Shown here: piece by piece, positions 39,099 to 49,394 of the stretch | Layout: each line of letters starts with the position of its first letter | How positions within the stretch are numbered: position 1 is the first letter of the stretch | Source: Mariprofundaceae bacterium | GTDB lineage: Bacteria; Pseudomonadota; Zetaproteobacteria; Mariprofundales; Mariprofundaceae | Assembly: GCA_030950745.1 (NCBI GenBank) | Contig: JAUZQZ010000002.1 | Span: forward strand, 1-51,241 | Reading direction: 5' to 3' | Length of the DNA stretch: 51,241 bases | Translations under genes and position numbers: made by a program | Notes under the pieces: model-generated | What the model was told of the DNA's origin: nothing | The model's database searches: none | Seen by the model: the letters and a program-made list of their open reading frames with translations, nothing else

Positions 39099-39910
39099 AT
39101 GCGCTCGAAATGCATGCAGTCACCGATGTGGGAGTCAAACGTGACCACAACGAGGATTGCGTAGGAATCACTCCCAGCCATGGATTTGCAGTGTTAGCTG
39201 ATGGCATGGGGGGGCACAATGCCGGAGAAGTCGCCAGCGCCATGTCCGTGGACATCATTACGCGCTATCTGAAAGAACATCTCGAGCATATACCTGAGGC
39301 CGAACTGGATTCAGATACCGGATTTACAAAGGAATCTATTTTGACACGCGATGCGGTCACCATGGGGAATAATGCCATTTATGAAACAGCGCAACAGCGG
39401 CCGGAATGTATGGGGATGGGCACAACTGTGGTGGCAGCCGTATTTTACGGAGATCGTCTAACAGCCGCGAATGTAGGTGATTCACGTATGTACCGCTTGC
39501 GCGGTGATGTGTTGACACACGTGACAGAAGATCATTCGCTGATTCAGGAGCAGGTGCGAAGAGGGCTTCTGACCGCTGATGATGCACGTAATTCTGCTAT
39601 CAAAAACCTGGTAACACGAGCGCTCGGTGTGGAACCTGATGTTGAGCCTGATGTTGTGGAAGACATCACCCAGCCTGGTGATTTGTATATGATGTGTTCT
39701 GATGGTCTGACGGATGTGGTGCCCGATGAGGCGATTCGTTTGACATTGACTCAGTATGCAAATGATCTTCGCAAGATTTCATCTCAATTGGTTCAACTGG
39801 CCAATGATGCCGGTGGTCCTGACAATATTTCGGTAATACTTATTCAGGTGAACAAGAGTTATCATCGAAAGCAGAAGCTTTTATCAAGATTGTTCAGGCG
39901 CAAGAAATGA
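39095..39910 (+). CDS. PP2C-family protein phosphatase
   Basis: VTDVGVKRDHNEDCVGI, VLADGMGGHNAGEVAS, AANVGDSRMYRLRGD, CSDGLTDVVPDEAI, GGPDNISVILIQV; ATGA overlap with the kinase stop. Confidence 0.96.
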   Translation: MNALEMHAVTDVGVKRDHNEDCVGITPSHGFAVLADGMGGHNAGEVASAMSVDIITRYLKEHLEHIPEAELDSDTGFTKESILTRDAVTMGNNAIYETAQQRPECMGMGTTVVAAVFYGDRLTAANVGDSRMYRLRGDVLTHVTEDHSLIQEQVRRGLLTADDARNSAIKNLVTRALGVEPDVEPDVVEDITQPGDLYMMCSDGLTDVVPDEAIRLTLTQYANDLRKISSQLVQLANDAGGPDNISVILIQVNKSYHRKQKLLSRLFRRKK

Positions 39911-39940
39911 CAGCAATGACGGGTAAAATGGAGGAGAATC

Positions 39941-40675
39941 ATGGCTTGTAAACTTATCCTGAAATTTAAGGATTCAGTGATTTCCGAGTATAATTTGGAT
40001 CAGGAAGAAACCACCGTTGGGCGCAAGCCGGAGAATGACATTCATGTGGATAATCTGGCAGTTTCGGGCCGCCATGCACGTGTACTTATGATTGGTGATA
40101 AGGCCATTCTGGAGGATCTTGGCAGCACAAATGGCAGCTTTGTCAATAACAAGCGAATCACCAAGCATGTATTGCAGCATGGCGATAATATCCTGATCGG
40201 AAAGCATACTTTAACATTTGTGAATATTGAGGATACGGTGCAGCCGCCGGTAGAGCATCATGAAGAAGAAAGCGGAATGGATAAAACCATGGTTATCACA
40301 CCGCAAGCCCGCGCAGCAATGATTCCGGAAATGCCTGGTGATGTGCCCAAAGGCCCCGCCATGCCTTTGGGCGGAGTTCAGATTCTTGCGGGTTCCATGA
40401 TTGGAAAGAGCTATGACCTGACCGCTTCACTAACCAGTATTGGCAAGGGAGAGAATTGCAAGATCAAGGTCAAGGGATTCACGGTGGGCAAGCAGGCTGC
40501 GGTGCTTACCCGGCGGCCAACGGGTTACCACATCACCCATCTTGAAGGCATGGCCAAACCCAAGGTAAATGGCGAAACGGTAGCGAAGGAGCCACGTACA
40601 CTTAACGATGGCGATGTGATTGAAATTGGAGATACTAAAATGGAATTTTTTCTCAAGGAAGTGGTTAGCGTATAG
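39941..40675 (+). CDS. FHA-domain protein, probably two FHA domains
   Basis: TTVGRKPENDIHVDNLAVSGRHARVLMIGDKAILEDLGSTNGSFVNNKRI; second module GGVQILAGSMIGKSYDLTASLTSIGKGENCKIKVKGFTVGKQAAVLTRRPTGYHI...VNGETVAKEPRTLNDGDVIEIGDTKMEFF. Confidence 0.92.
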   Translation: MACKLILKFKDSVISEYNLDQEETTVGRKPENDIHVDNLAVSGRHARVLMIGDKAILEDLGSTNGSFVNNKRITKHVLQHGDNILIGKHTLTFVNIEDTVQPPVEHHEEESGMDKTMVITPQARAAMIPEMPGDVPKGPAMPLGGVQILAGSMIGKSYDLTASLTSIGKGENCKIKVKGFTVGKQAAVLTRRPTGYHITHLEGMAKPKVNGETVAKEPRTLNDGDVIEIGDTKMEFFLKEVVSV

Positions 40676-40745
40676 GAGGTTTCAAAAAAGATCGGAGTAC
40701 GACGCCCGACCGAATATTCGTGTATGTTTGCACTATGCCCTGTAA

Positions 40746-41903
40746 TCAGGTGCGTGTGTGCATGTCGAACAGACGGCTATGTTCATCCAGTGCATAGCGA
40801 TCCGTCATTCCGGCAATGTAGTCGGCAATCGTACGTGCACGCTGCTCTTCACTGCTGTTTCCAGTTAGTCTGGTCAAGGATCCGGGCGGTAGCATGGCCG
40901 GGTTCTCCATATAAGCAGAAAATAAATTCTGGATGACACGGGTTGCCTTGGCGGCCATGCGTACGACACGGTAATGGTGGTACATGTGTTTGAACAGATA
41001 GCGTTTCATTTCGGCGTTCATGTGCCGCACTTCATGTGAAAATCCAACCAGTGGTTCACCTGCATTGCGCACATCATCCATGGAACGTATGTCCAACTTT
41101 TCTATATGCCGCGTTGCCTCCTTTATCACATCCATAATCAGAAAGTTAATCATCCGGCGGATAGTTTCATGGATGGCAAGACGTTCCCCAATATGTTTCT
41201 GATCGTGCTTCACTTTCTCGTAGTGCATGTAAAACAGTGGAACAGTACATAGCCCCGCAACATCCAGAATTTCTGCGCGGAAACCATCGTCCACATCATG
41301 ATTGTTGTAAGCAATTTCGTCAGCCAGATTGCCAATTTGTGCTTCAAGCGTAGCTTGTTCATCCAAATGGTAATCAGCCAGATCGGCATTTCTGGGGAGA
41401 TCGTGGGGGGATGTGTGTTTGACAATGCCCTCCCGGGTTTCAAAGCTCAGATTCAGGCCTGGAAATTTTGCATAACGCCGTTCCAGTGTTTCAATGACAC
41501 GCAAGGATTGGCGGTTATGCTCAAAACCACCATATGGCTTCATGACACCATTTAATGCATCTTGGCCGGAGTGTCCAAAAGGTGTATGTCCAAGATCGTG
41601 AGCCAGTGCCACACCTTCAGCCAGATCCTCGTGTAGCCCCATAGCCCTGCAAATGGAACGGGCGATTTGCGCAACCTCAAGGGAATGCGTCAGTCTGGTC
41701 CGGTAATGATCCCCCTCATGATTGACGAACACTTGGGTTTTGTATTCAAGGCGGCGAAATGCTGTCGAATGAATGATGCGGTCACGATCACGCTGGAACA
41801 TGTTGCGAGTAGACGATTCCGGTTCCGGATACCGTCGACCGCGTGACAGTTCGGAGCGGCAGGCATACGGAGCCAATATTGTTTCATATCCCTGATTATT
41901 CAT
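40746..41903 (-). CDS. dgt: Deoxyguanosinetriphosphate triphosphohydrolase-like protein (HD superfamily)
   Basis: FQRDRDRIIHSTAFRRLEYKTQVFVNHEGDHYRTRLTHSLEVAQIAR...GVALAHDLGHTPFGHSGQDAL. Confidence 0.94.
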   Translation of the reverse strand: MNNQGYETILAPYACRSELSRGRRYPEPESSTRNMFQRDRDRIIHSTAFRRLEYKTQVFVNHEGDHYRTRLTHSLEVAQIARSICRAMGLHEDLAEGVALAHDLGHTPFGHSGQDALNGVMKPYGGFEHNRQSLRVIETLERRYAKFPGLNLSFETREGIVKHTSPHDLPRNADLADYHLDEQATLEAQIGNLADEIAYNNHDVDDGFRAEILDVAGLCTVPLFYMHYEKVKHDQKHIGERLAIHETIRRMINFLIMDVIKEATRHIEKLDIRSMDDVRNAGEPLVGFSHEVRHMNAEMKRYLFKHMYHHYRVVRMAAKATRVIQNLFSAYMENPAMLPPGSLTRLTGNSSEEQRARTIADYIAGMTDRYALDEHSRLFDMHTRT

Positions 41904-41912
41904 GAACAGGCA

Positions 41913-42590
41913 TTAGCTGGATGCTCGTTGCATCATCGATAGCGCTTCCAGGGCGGCAGCACCCGGATCGGACGCTTGGATAATCGGGCGGCCCACGACA
42001 ATATAATCCGCACCCTGCCGAATGGCCATCTCGGGATCGGCTACTCGTTTCTGGTCATTTTGAGGCTGATCTCCCCAGCGAATACCGGGGGTCACGGTCA
42101 AAAAATCTGCACCACATGCCTTTTTGATGTTGGCGACCTCATGAACACTGCATACGACACCATCCAGTCCGGCATCACGCGCCAGTGTGGCTTTATGCAC
42201 AGCTTCGTGGCGCGCCTGATCGGGTTGTATAGGACTGCTGGTCAGTACGGTAACAGCGATTATTTTCATCTGTGGAAAAGCCGCAGCTGACTGTGCGGCG
42301 GCTCGCATCATTTCCAAGCCTCCTTCGGCATGAATATTGGTCATGTGTACACCAAGGTTTCCGGCACTGGTGACTGCTTCGGCCACTGTGTTGGGGATGT
42401 CGTGAAATTTAAGATCCAGAAATACCCGGTGATTTTGTACTATGGTACGGATTAAGCTTGGACCTTCGGCGACAAACAGACGTAAACCCACCTTGAACCA
42501 GCCTACGCTGTCGCCGATGCGCTGACGTATGCTTAGGGCCTGTTCCCGGTCAGGCATATCCAGAGCCACCATCAAACGGTCACGCATCAT
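41913..42590 (-). CDS. pyrF: Orotidine-5'-phosphate decarboxylase
   Basis: MRDRLMVALDMPDREQALSI...VFLDLKFHDIPNTVAEA...VTPGIRWGDQPQNDQKRVADPEMAIRQGADYIVVGRPI; start at MMRDRL, upstream extension to 42626 overlaps lapB. Confidence 0.96.
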   Translation of the reverse strand: MMRDRLMVALDMPDREQALSIRQRIGDSVGWFKVGLRLFVAEGPSLIRTIVQNHRVFLDLKFHDIPNTVAEAVTSAGNLGVHMTNIHAEGGLEMMRAAAQSAAAFPQMKIIAVTVLTSSPIQPDQARHEAVHKATLARDAGLDGVVCSVHEVANIKKACGADFLTVTPGIRWGDQPQNDQKRVADPEMAIRQGADYIVVGRPIIQASDPGAAALEALSMMQRASS

Positions 42591-43723
42591 ATTTGGACCT
42601 CCTGGATGGGTCGCATGCTCCCCCATTCATGGCATTGAGGGCATTGCCAGCGCATATCCATCACTTCCACGCCACAATGACTGCATGTGAAATTTCTCGA
42701 CTGTTGCTGCCAGTTGCGGCTTGCCAGCGCCAGAGCATCATCACCCATCATGGCCTTAAGATGCAAACAGGTGCGCAAGCCTTCAGGCGAAAAGGACATT
42801 CTGCTTATCAGCCGTTTGGCTTCTTCGATTCCATACTTTGTATTTACACCTTTGATCCATTCCAGCGCCAAAAATTCATCATGGTGTTTTTCCCAGCAGG
42901 CCAGCAGAAAAGCCTCCCCTTGACCGGTATAGGTTTTGGGATGCTCCAAAAGCATAGGGATCAATAATGAAATATATTGAGGTGCAGCGTGTTGCAAACT
43001 TTCCATACTGGCAAAGGCAGCGTCATGGTCACCGCGGTTCAAGTCAATTTCAGCAAGTAACATGTGCGCTGCGGCACAAGCTGGATTGGTATCAATGGCC
43101 TTTGTCACCAGCTTCAGCGCCTGTTCTTTATCACCTTCACCCAGTTTGCCACGGGCCATTTCAGTCATCAGGTAGGCATGGTGGAGCGAGGAGGATGTGT
43201 TGCAAACCTGATCAAGACGGAAGAGTACATCTTTGGCCAGACTCCACTCCTGACTCTGTTCACGAATACGCAAGGTTGCTTCCAGTGCAGGGACGTGACC
43301 AGGTTGCACATCAAGAACCTTCCTGTATTGTTTTAAAGCACGCCCCAACAATCCTCCCGCCTGAAAATCCATGGCCAGAGCAAATTGTGCTTCCATATGC
43401 AATGCTTCGGGAAGGCCGGGCCGGGCCAAAAGGTTCTGGTGAATACGAACCGCACGTCCGAATTCCCCTTTATTACGGAACAAATCTCCCAATGCCAGAT
43501 AGACTTCGGCTGTTTCGGTTTGCAGGCGGGCGACATGAACGAGTTCTTTTAATGCCTGATCCGGTTCGTCGGACAGGAGATAGTTAATTCCCCGCAATAA
43601 TGGAGAAATACGGGCATCTTCCTGCCCCGGGCTGTTTTCTGCATCCGATTGTTGTTGCCACAAAAACCAGATAAGTACAGCAAAGACCGTCAGTATGGCG
43701 GTGAATGCAAAGGTTGCTGTCAT
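42587..43723 (-). CDS. lapB: Lipopolysaccharide assembly protein LapB (YciM), TPR protein with rubredoxin-like zinc motif
   Basis: N-terminal TM anchor, TPR repeats (RGINYLLSDEPDQALKEL), C-terminal FTCSHCGVEVMDMRWQCPQCHEWGSMRPI. Confidence 0.93.
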   Translation of the reverse strand: MTATFAFTAILTVFAVLIWFLWQQQSDAENSPGQEDARISPLLRGINYLLSDEPDQALKELVHVARLQTETAEVYLALGDLFRNKGEFGRAVRIHQNLLARPGLPEALHMEAQFALAMDFQAGGLLGRALKQYRKVLDVQPGHVPALEATLRIREQSQEWSLAKDVLFRLDQVCNTSSSLHHAYLMTEMARGKLGEGDKEQALKLVTKAIDTNPACAAAHMLLAEIDLNRGDHDAAFASMESLQHAAPQYISLLIPMLLEHPKTYTGQGEAFLLACWEKHHDEFLALEWIKGVNTKYGIEEAKRLISRMSFSPEGLRTCLHLKAMMGDDALALASRNWQQQSRNFTCSHCGVEVMDMRWQCPQCHEWGSMRPIQEVQI

Positions 43724-44013
43724 GTTTCGTCTTGCAGGGGCAGGTTACGCAGGTTGTTGACTTCTGTTTGCAACAAATCATTTTCCTGCCGAAGCTGGTT
43801 GATTTCGAGCTTGTGCTTACGACGTGAAAAGCTCAAAGACAGCATGCCGCCAAGAAATCCAAGAAGGAATGCGATAAAAATAGGAACATAGAGGGGAATG
43901 TCGCCTGATGAATAGTTAGCAAAACGGATTAAAATCCTGCCGTCATTTTCAGCGGCGAACATGGTGGCCAGTGTTGTAAGAAGTACTACGGAAAGTGCAT
44001 TGATCCAGTTCAT
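43720..44013 (-). CDS. lapA: LapA-domain membrane protein
   Basis: Two TM segments with IRFANYSSGDIPLYVPIFIAFLLGFLGGMLSL; ATGA-type overlap with lapB. Confidence 0.8.
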   Translation of the reverse strand: MNWINALSVVLLTTLATMFAAENDGRILIRFANYSSGDIPLYVPIFIAFLLGFLGGMLSLSFSRRKHKLEINQLRQENDLLQTEVNNLRNLPLQDET

Positions 44014-44117
44014 AACATTCCCCTGCGCAGGTTAATTCTCGTGTAAAGTTACTAGCTTACAGGAAAAGCGTGGAGGACCAAAGAATATTGTGGTTAATAA
44101 ATGAGCAAAGGGTCGGG

Positions 44118-44402
44118 TTAGGTAATGTTATCAACCCGTTCACGTAATTCTTTGCCTGGTTTGAATTGTGGTACGATTTTGGCTGGAACCTGAACGGTAT
44201 CACCTGTCTTTGGATTTCGTCCAACACGCGCGTTTCGTTGTTTGGTATAAAAGCTGCCGAAACCACGTAGCTCCACCCGCTCACCACGGCTCAGTGCATC
44301 GCCAATCGCGGAAAATATTGTACTTACAACAACCTCAGCTTCCCGGCGTGTAATTTGATCCTGATGATTTGCAATAATTTCCACCAATTTTGATTTAGTC
44401 AT
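44118..44402 (-). CDS. ihfB: Integration host factor beta subunit
   Basis: MTKSKLVEIIANHQDQITRREAEVVVSTIFSAIGDALSRGERVELRGFGSFYTKQRNARVGRNPKTGDTVQVPAK. Confidence 0.96.
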   Translation of the reverse strand: MTKSKLVEIIANHQDQITRREAEVVVSTIFSAIGDALSRGERVELRGFGSFYTKQRNARVGRNPKTGDTVQVPAKIVPQFKPGKELRERVDNIT

Positions 44403-44484
44403 GATTCCCCGACCTCTCCCTTGTTTTTTCTCTTGTCATACCCGTGTTTCACACAGCCCATGGACGTATTTTCATAGAAGAACC

Positions 44485-46326
44485 CTAATCTTTTTTCTTA
44501 CCTAGCAACTTGCGTTGCAGTTCCAATGCAAGCGCAGATGGTGCATTCTCTTTCCTTCCAGCTTTTGCATAGTTTCGAACAGCATCTTTTTCCGCATCAC
44601 GTAACATTTGTCTGACCGAAAGCTTAACGCTTCTTCGTTTACGATCCAGTTCGATAATTTTTGCTTCCACTGTTGAGTCAGGCTTCAACTCAGCATGCTC
44701 ACGCGGTACTTCGCGTGAAGAAAGGTATGCCGTGACACCTGGCATAAGCTCGACCGTGAACGCACCAGCATTTACCGTCAATATCTTGCCTTCCACTCGG
44801 CTACCACGGGAGGCATTGGCGAGAAACACCTCAAAAGGATCGTCTTCCAGTTGCTTGATACCCAGTGCAATTCTTTGCCGTTCAACATCCACGCCCAGTA
44901 CGACACACTCTACTTCATTGCCCTTGGCATAGGATGCAATAACCTTTTCACTGGATTCATGCCATGAAAGATTACCAATATGTACCAAACCGTCCAATTC
45001 ATCATCCAGCCCCACAAAAAGGCCAAAGTCTGTGATGCTCCTCACAGTTCCCTTAACATGCATGCCCGCCGGGTGTTTGGCCAGCCAAGTCTGCCAGGGA
45101 TTTTCGGTAACTTCCTTGAGGCTTAGTGAAATGCGTCGTTTTTTCTCGTCGACGGCTAACACAGCTACGTCTACGACATCACCTTCGGCGAGGACTTTCG
45201 CCGGATTGATATCCTGTCGTGTCCAGCTCATCTCCGAGCGGTGAATCATGCCTTCCACACCAGGCTCGATTTCCACCATGGCTCCATAATCAAGCAGTTT
45301 GCGTACAGTTCCTGTTAAACGCATACCCGCCTGATATTTCCCCGGAACATTCTCCCATGGATCAGGCTGTAGCGTACGTAAGGACAGAGAAACCTTTCCA
45401 GTAGCCTCATTCAGTTTAATGATTTCAGCCGTAATTTGCTGACCAACCTGCAACGCTTCACTCGGGTGTTTCAGTCGGCGCCATGCAATATCCGACACAT
45501 GTAGTAAAGCATCCACACCACCAACATCCACAAAAGCACCAAAATCCGTCAGGCGTTTAATTTCGCCACTGATCCTGTTCCCAACCGCTGCCGAGGCGAA
45601 GAATGCCTGGCGTTTCTCATTGCGCACCGCCTCAAGCGGACGCTTGCGGGAGACTACGATATTTTCAGGTTTGCGGCTTGCGGTCAGCACAACAACGTCA
45701 GTCTGTTGTCCAATCATGTCACTGGGAACGGAAGGATTGATATCGATTTCGGAGCGGGGCAAAAAAGCGCTTAAGCCTCCGAGATCGACTCGTAAGCCCC
45801 CCTTCACTTCCGCCTGGACAGTTGCGGGGATGCACGATTCATTGGCCAGCGAGTCATCCACGCATTTCCACAGCGATTGATGTTTTGCAGCCAATACCGA
45901 CAAATTAACGCCATTCGTCCCACCGGTTGATTGCACCATGACTTCAATATTTTCGCCAACGGCGGGAACAGGCTCACCGATTTTCTCGAATTCATTTAAA
46001 GGGACGACGCCTTCATTCTTTCCACCCACGTCAACCATTACCGACTCATGATCCACCCCGACCACAAGTCCGCTGACCAGTTGCCCGCGTGCGGCTACAG
46101 GGTGTTGTTTAAGGGATTCCTCAAACATCTGTTTGAATGATTGCTCATCAGCGGCGCTAGCATCTGTTTTCCCGTTTCCTGATGTCTGTCCGGGTGATGG
46201 TGGCGTTGAATGTATATCATCCGGGGTGCGGGAGCCGTTCTCTTCAATGGTGGTTGTCATGGCTGATTGGGACCTCATTGGCTGGAGCATTGTCAATTTT
46301 GATAAACCCGTAAAAAGTCCATCCAT
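44485..46326 (-). CDS. rpsA: 30S ribosomal protein S1
   Basis: Six S1 repeats, e.g. GNRISGEIKRLTDFGAFVDVGGVDALLHVSDIAWRR; downstream of cmk; start may be at 46260 (MTTTIEENG). Confidence 0.96.
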   Translation of the reverse strand: MDGLFTGLSKLTMLQPMRSQSAMTTTIEENGSRTPDDIHSTPPSPGQTSGNGKTDASAADEQSFKQMFEESLKQHPVAARGQLVSGLVVGVDHESVMVDVGGKNEGVVPLNEFEKIGEPVPAVGENIEVMVQSTGGTNGVNLSVLAAKHQSLWKCVDDSLANESCIPATVQAEVKGGLRVDLGGLSAFLPRSEIDINPSVPSDMIGQQTDVVVLTASRKPENIVVSRKRPLEAVRNEKRQAFFASAAVGNRISGEIKRLTDFGAFVDVGGVDALLHVSDIAWRRLKHPSEALQVGQQITAEIIKLNEATGKVSLSLRTLQPDPWENVPGKYQAGMRLTGTVRKLLDYGAMVEIEPGVEGMIHRSEMSWTRQDINPAKVLAEGDVVDVAVLAVDEKKRRISLSLKEVTENPWQTWLAKHPAGMHVKGTVRSITDFGLFVGLDDELDGLVHIGNLSWHESSEKVIASYAKGNEVECVVLGVDVERQRIALGIKQLEDDPFEVFLANASRGSRVEGKILTVNAGAFTVELMPGVTAYLSSREVPREHAELKPDSTVEAKIIELDRKRRSVKLSVRQMLRDAEKDAVRNYAKAGRKENAPSALALELQRKLLGKKKD

Positions 46327-46457
46327 GGTCTTTTTACTTCATGGAAAATGAAAAGCATGATTCCCACTTTCCTTACAAATCAATAACTTGCGGTACAAGC
46401 CATTGATTTGTACACCCATCCATGGGCGCGTTGATGACTTTATAGAAAATCATCAAT

Positions 46458-47174
46458 TCAGCGTGTGTCTTTGGAACAGCGGGCAAGTCTCCTGCGTTCC
46501 ATGATGGCGAGCATTCTATCCACAACCTCGTCGATTCGCATCGTGGTTGAATCAATACGGACGGCATCTTCAGCTTGCTTCAGCGGTGAATGTGTACGTT
46601 CGGCATCCTGAGTATCACGCATTCTGATGTCGGTCAGAATATCGTCAAGGCTAACCTCGGTTCCAAGCGCCTGCAACTGTAACCAGCGTCGGCGTGCGCG
46701 TTCCCTGAGGGATGCTGTGAGAAAAAACTTAGCTTTGGCATCAGGCAATACCACTGTCCCGATATCCCGACCATCCATCACACAACCATGGTCAGCCAAT
46801 TGTTTTTGAATTTTCAGGAGATGTGTGCGTACTTGTGGCATGGCGGCAACCATGGATGCGCTTGCTCCAACTTTTTCGTCCCGAAGCCTGTCCGACCAGT
46901 TTTCACCAGCCACAAAGATTCCACATCCCCGCCACTCCATATCCTTCAAACACGTATCCAGCACTTCAAGTACCGAGGTTTCCGAAGTGATGTCCGCACC
47001 CTGTTGTTCCGCACAGTAAGCGGCATAGCGATACAAGAGACCTGTGTCGAGTACCGGCAGGTTCAATCTGGCCGCGAGCATTGCAGCGACTGCTCCTTTG
47101 CCGGAACCTGAGGGACCATCGATGGCAATTTTTAACCCTGCGGATGGAATCCACCGGGCCACTATGCCGCCCAC
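46458..47174 (-). CDS. cmk: Cytidylate kinase
   Basis: KIAIDGPSGSGKGAVAAMLAARLNLPVLDTGLLYR; VMDGRDIGTVVLPDAKAKFFLTAS. Confidence 0.96.
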   Translation of the reverse strand: MGGIVARWIPSAGLKIAIDGPSGSGKGAVAAMLAARLNLPVLDTGLLYRYAAYCAEQQGADITSETSVLEVLDTCLKDMEWRGCGIFVAGENWSDRLRDEKVGASASMVAAMPQVRTHLLKIQKQLADHGCVMDGRDIGTVVLPDAKAKFFLTASLRERARRRWLQLQALGTEVSLDDILTDIRMRDTQDAERTHSPLKQAEDAVRIDSTTMRIDEVVDRMLAIMERRRLARCSKDTR

Positions 47175-48517
47175 CGCATATTCATGCCCATGGCTTGTGC
47201 TAACGGCACGAAGTCCGGAAAACTGGTGGCAATGGCGGCAGCATGCTGAATAGTAATCTCATCCGTGGCCCGTTGCGCGGCTACCGCCATCGCCATGGCA
47301 ATCCGGTGATCGCCACGGGCATCAATGGTGACGCCTCCCGTCAATTGCCCACATCCCTGGATGCGCAAGCCACATGCCTGTTCCTGAACCGCTGCGCCGC
47401 AGGCTGAAAGCGCTGTCGCCATGGCAGCAATACGGTCGGATTCCTTGACGCGCAATTCTTCCGCTTCCTCAAGGATGAATTCACCATCGGATAGTGCTGC
47501 GGCGACAAACAGGATCGGAAATTCATCAATGGCATCGGCAATGTCATTCGGATTCACACGGATTCCGTTCATGGCACCGTGGCACACGGAAATGTCCGCG
47601 ACTGGTTCTTCACCTACGGCGCTTTCATTTTCTACAGATATGGCTGCACCCATATCACCAAGAATTCGTCGCCAACCATCACGGCGCGGATTGATGCCAA
47701 TACCATTCATGCTTATTTCAGAACCATCAACAATACCGGCAGCTACGGCAAAAAATGCGGCTGACGAGGGGTCTGCCGGTATATGAATGGGGTGATTCGG
47801 AGCAGTGAGTTCTCCCATGGGGTTCAGGCTGATACTGACGTCGTCCAGTATATTCAGGGGTTGCCCAAACAGTGGCAGCATGCGTTCAGTGTGGTCGCGG
47901 GATGGTTTAGGCTCCCGCACGCGGGTCTCTCCCTCGGCATAAAGGCCCGCCAGTAAAATACAGGATTTGACCTGTGCACTGGCGACTTTGGAAACGTGAT
48001 GGATACCCTTCAGGCTGCCGCCATCAATGGATAATGGCAGGAGGTTGCCGCCATCGTGGCCCTCAATATGCGCTCCCATGCGCCGTAGCGGTTCCGTGAC
48101 GCGCCGCATGGGGCGCGTACGCAGTGACGCATCGCCGGTCACCGTGCTGGTAAAGGGTTGGCCGGCCAATACGCCCGTCATCAGGCGTGCGCAGGTACCG
48201 GAATTGCCCGCATCCAGTACGCTTTGTGGTTGTTTCAGGCCGTATAATTCCGCGCCATGAATGCGCAGGTCTGTTTTTGCTTCGTTCAGCCATTCCATGC
48301 GTATGCCCATCTGCTCAAACATGTGCAACGTGGCAAGGTTGTCCTCGCCGGGCAGGAAACCGTGGATTTCGCTGATACCACCGGCCAGTGAGGCCAGTAT
48401 CATGGCACGGTGAGAGATGGATTTGTCACCGGGGACAATGACTTCTCCGGAGAGTGACCTCTTGGCTGGTCCTGCGATCAGTGTGTCGTGCGCACCTTCA
48501 CTCACGCGAATCCTCAT
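47162..48517 (-). CDS. aroA: 3-phosphoshikimate 1-carboxyvinyltransferase
   Basis: SGEVIVPGDKSISHRAMILASLAGG; LDAGNSGTCARLMTGVLAG; EELRVKESDRIAAMATAL. Start at MRIRVSEGAHD. Confidence 0.96.
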   Translation of the reverse strand: MRIRVSEGAHDTLIAGPAKRSLSGEVIVPGDKSISHRAMILASLAGGISEIHGFLPGEDNLATLHMFEQMGIRMEWLNEAKTDLRIHGAELYGLKQPQSVLDAGNSGTCARLMTGVLAGQPFTSTVTGDASLRTRPMRRVTEPLRRMGAHIEGHDGGNLLPLSIDGGSLKGIHHVSKVASAQVKSCILLAGLYAEGETRVREPKPSRDHTERMLPLFGQPLNILDDVSISLNPMGELTAPNHPIHIPADPSSAAFFAVAAGIVDGSEISMNGIGINPRRDGWRRILGDMGAAISVENESAVGEEPVADISVCHGAMNGIRVNPNDIADAIDEFPILFVAAALSDGEFILEEAEELRVKESDRIAAMATALSACGAAVQEQACGLRIQGCGQLTGGVTIDARGDHRIAMAMAVAAQRATDEITIQHAAAIATSFPDFVPLAQAMGMNMRWAA

Positions 48518-49394
48518 GTCCGACCAACCATTTATCACGGGCCTGCTTGGCCTGCCGGAATTCGGCCAGTAAGCGGTCGCCATCGCCAGCTTCCAGCGCA
48601 GTTCTCAGTTCACCCAGTTCCGCCTGCAGGGCATCCAGTTTGTGCAGCAGGGATGTCCTGTTACATAGGGCAATATCGCGCCACATTTCGGGGGAAGAGG
48701 AAGCGATGCGGGTAAAATCCCTGAATCCGCCGGAGGCAAAATGAAATGGATCATGGTTCCCGTTTCCCTGTTTGCGTACAGCGTTGACCAGAGCAAAAGC
48801 AGCCAGATGCGGAAGATGACTGACCGCAGCCAGAAAGTCGTCATGGTCGGCGGCATCCATACACATCACATCGCTGCCGGTAGTTTGCCACATGTCCTGA
48901 ATGTCTTGTACTGCTTCCGGGCGGGTTTCCTTTATGGGGGTCAACACGCACAGGTGGTTGTCAAACAGTTCCGCGAACGAAGCGTCCACGCCGGAATGCT
49001 CCGTGCCGGCAATCGGATGCGCGGGTACGAACCGCGACATTTGACTGGCCGACAATTGTTTTCGTGCCGTGTCAATGGCGTGCTGTTTGGTACTGCCCGC
49101 ATCGGTGATCAGGCAATGCTCCGGAAGCGTGCCGGTCATTTCAGCGAATATGGCATCGTAGGCGCACATGGGCGCGCTAATAAGCACGATATCCGCATCT
49201 TTTACGGCCATGGGAATGCTGGTGGTAAAATCATCCACCACACCCAACTCCTGTGCATGTTTTAAGTGCTCCGGATTGCGGCCTGCGCCTGTGATGTGCT
49301 CAACAGCATTTGCCCGGCGCAGGGCACGCGCCAGCGAACCGCCGATCAGGCCCACGCCGATAATGGCCAGTTGTTTAATGCGGAATTGAGTCAC
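48498..49394 (-). CDS. tyrA: Prephenate dehydrogenase
   Basis: LAIIGVGLIGGSLARALRRA; ITDAGSTKQHAI; PAHPIAGTEHSGVDASFAELF. Confidence 0.93.
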   Translation of the reverse strand: MTQFRIKQLAIIGVGLIGGSLARALRRANAVEHITGAGRNPEHLKHAQELGVVDDFTTSIPMAVKDADIVLISAPMCAYDAIFAEMTGTLPEHCLITDAGSTKQHAIDTARKQLSASQMSRFVPAHPIAGTEHSGVDASFAELFDNHLCVLTPIKETRPEAVQDIQDMWQTTGSDVMCMDAADHDDFLAAVSHLPHLAAFALVNAVRKQGNGNHDPFHFASGGFRDFTRIASSSPEMWRDIALCNRTSLLHKLDALQAELGELRTALEAGDGDRLLAEFRQAKQARDKWLVGHEDSRE

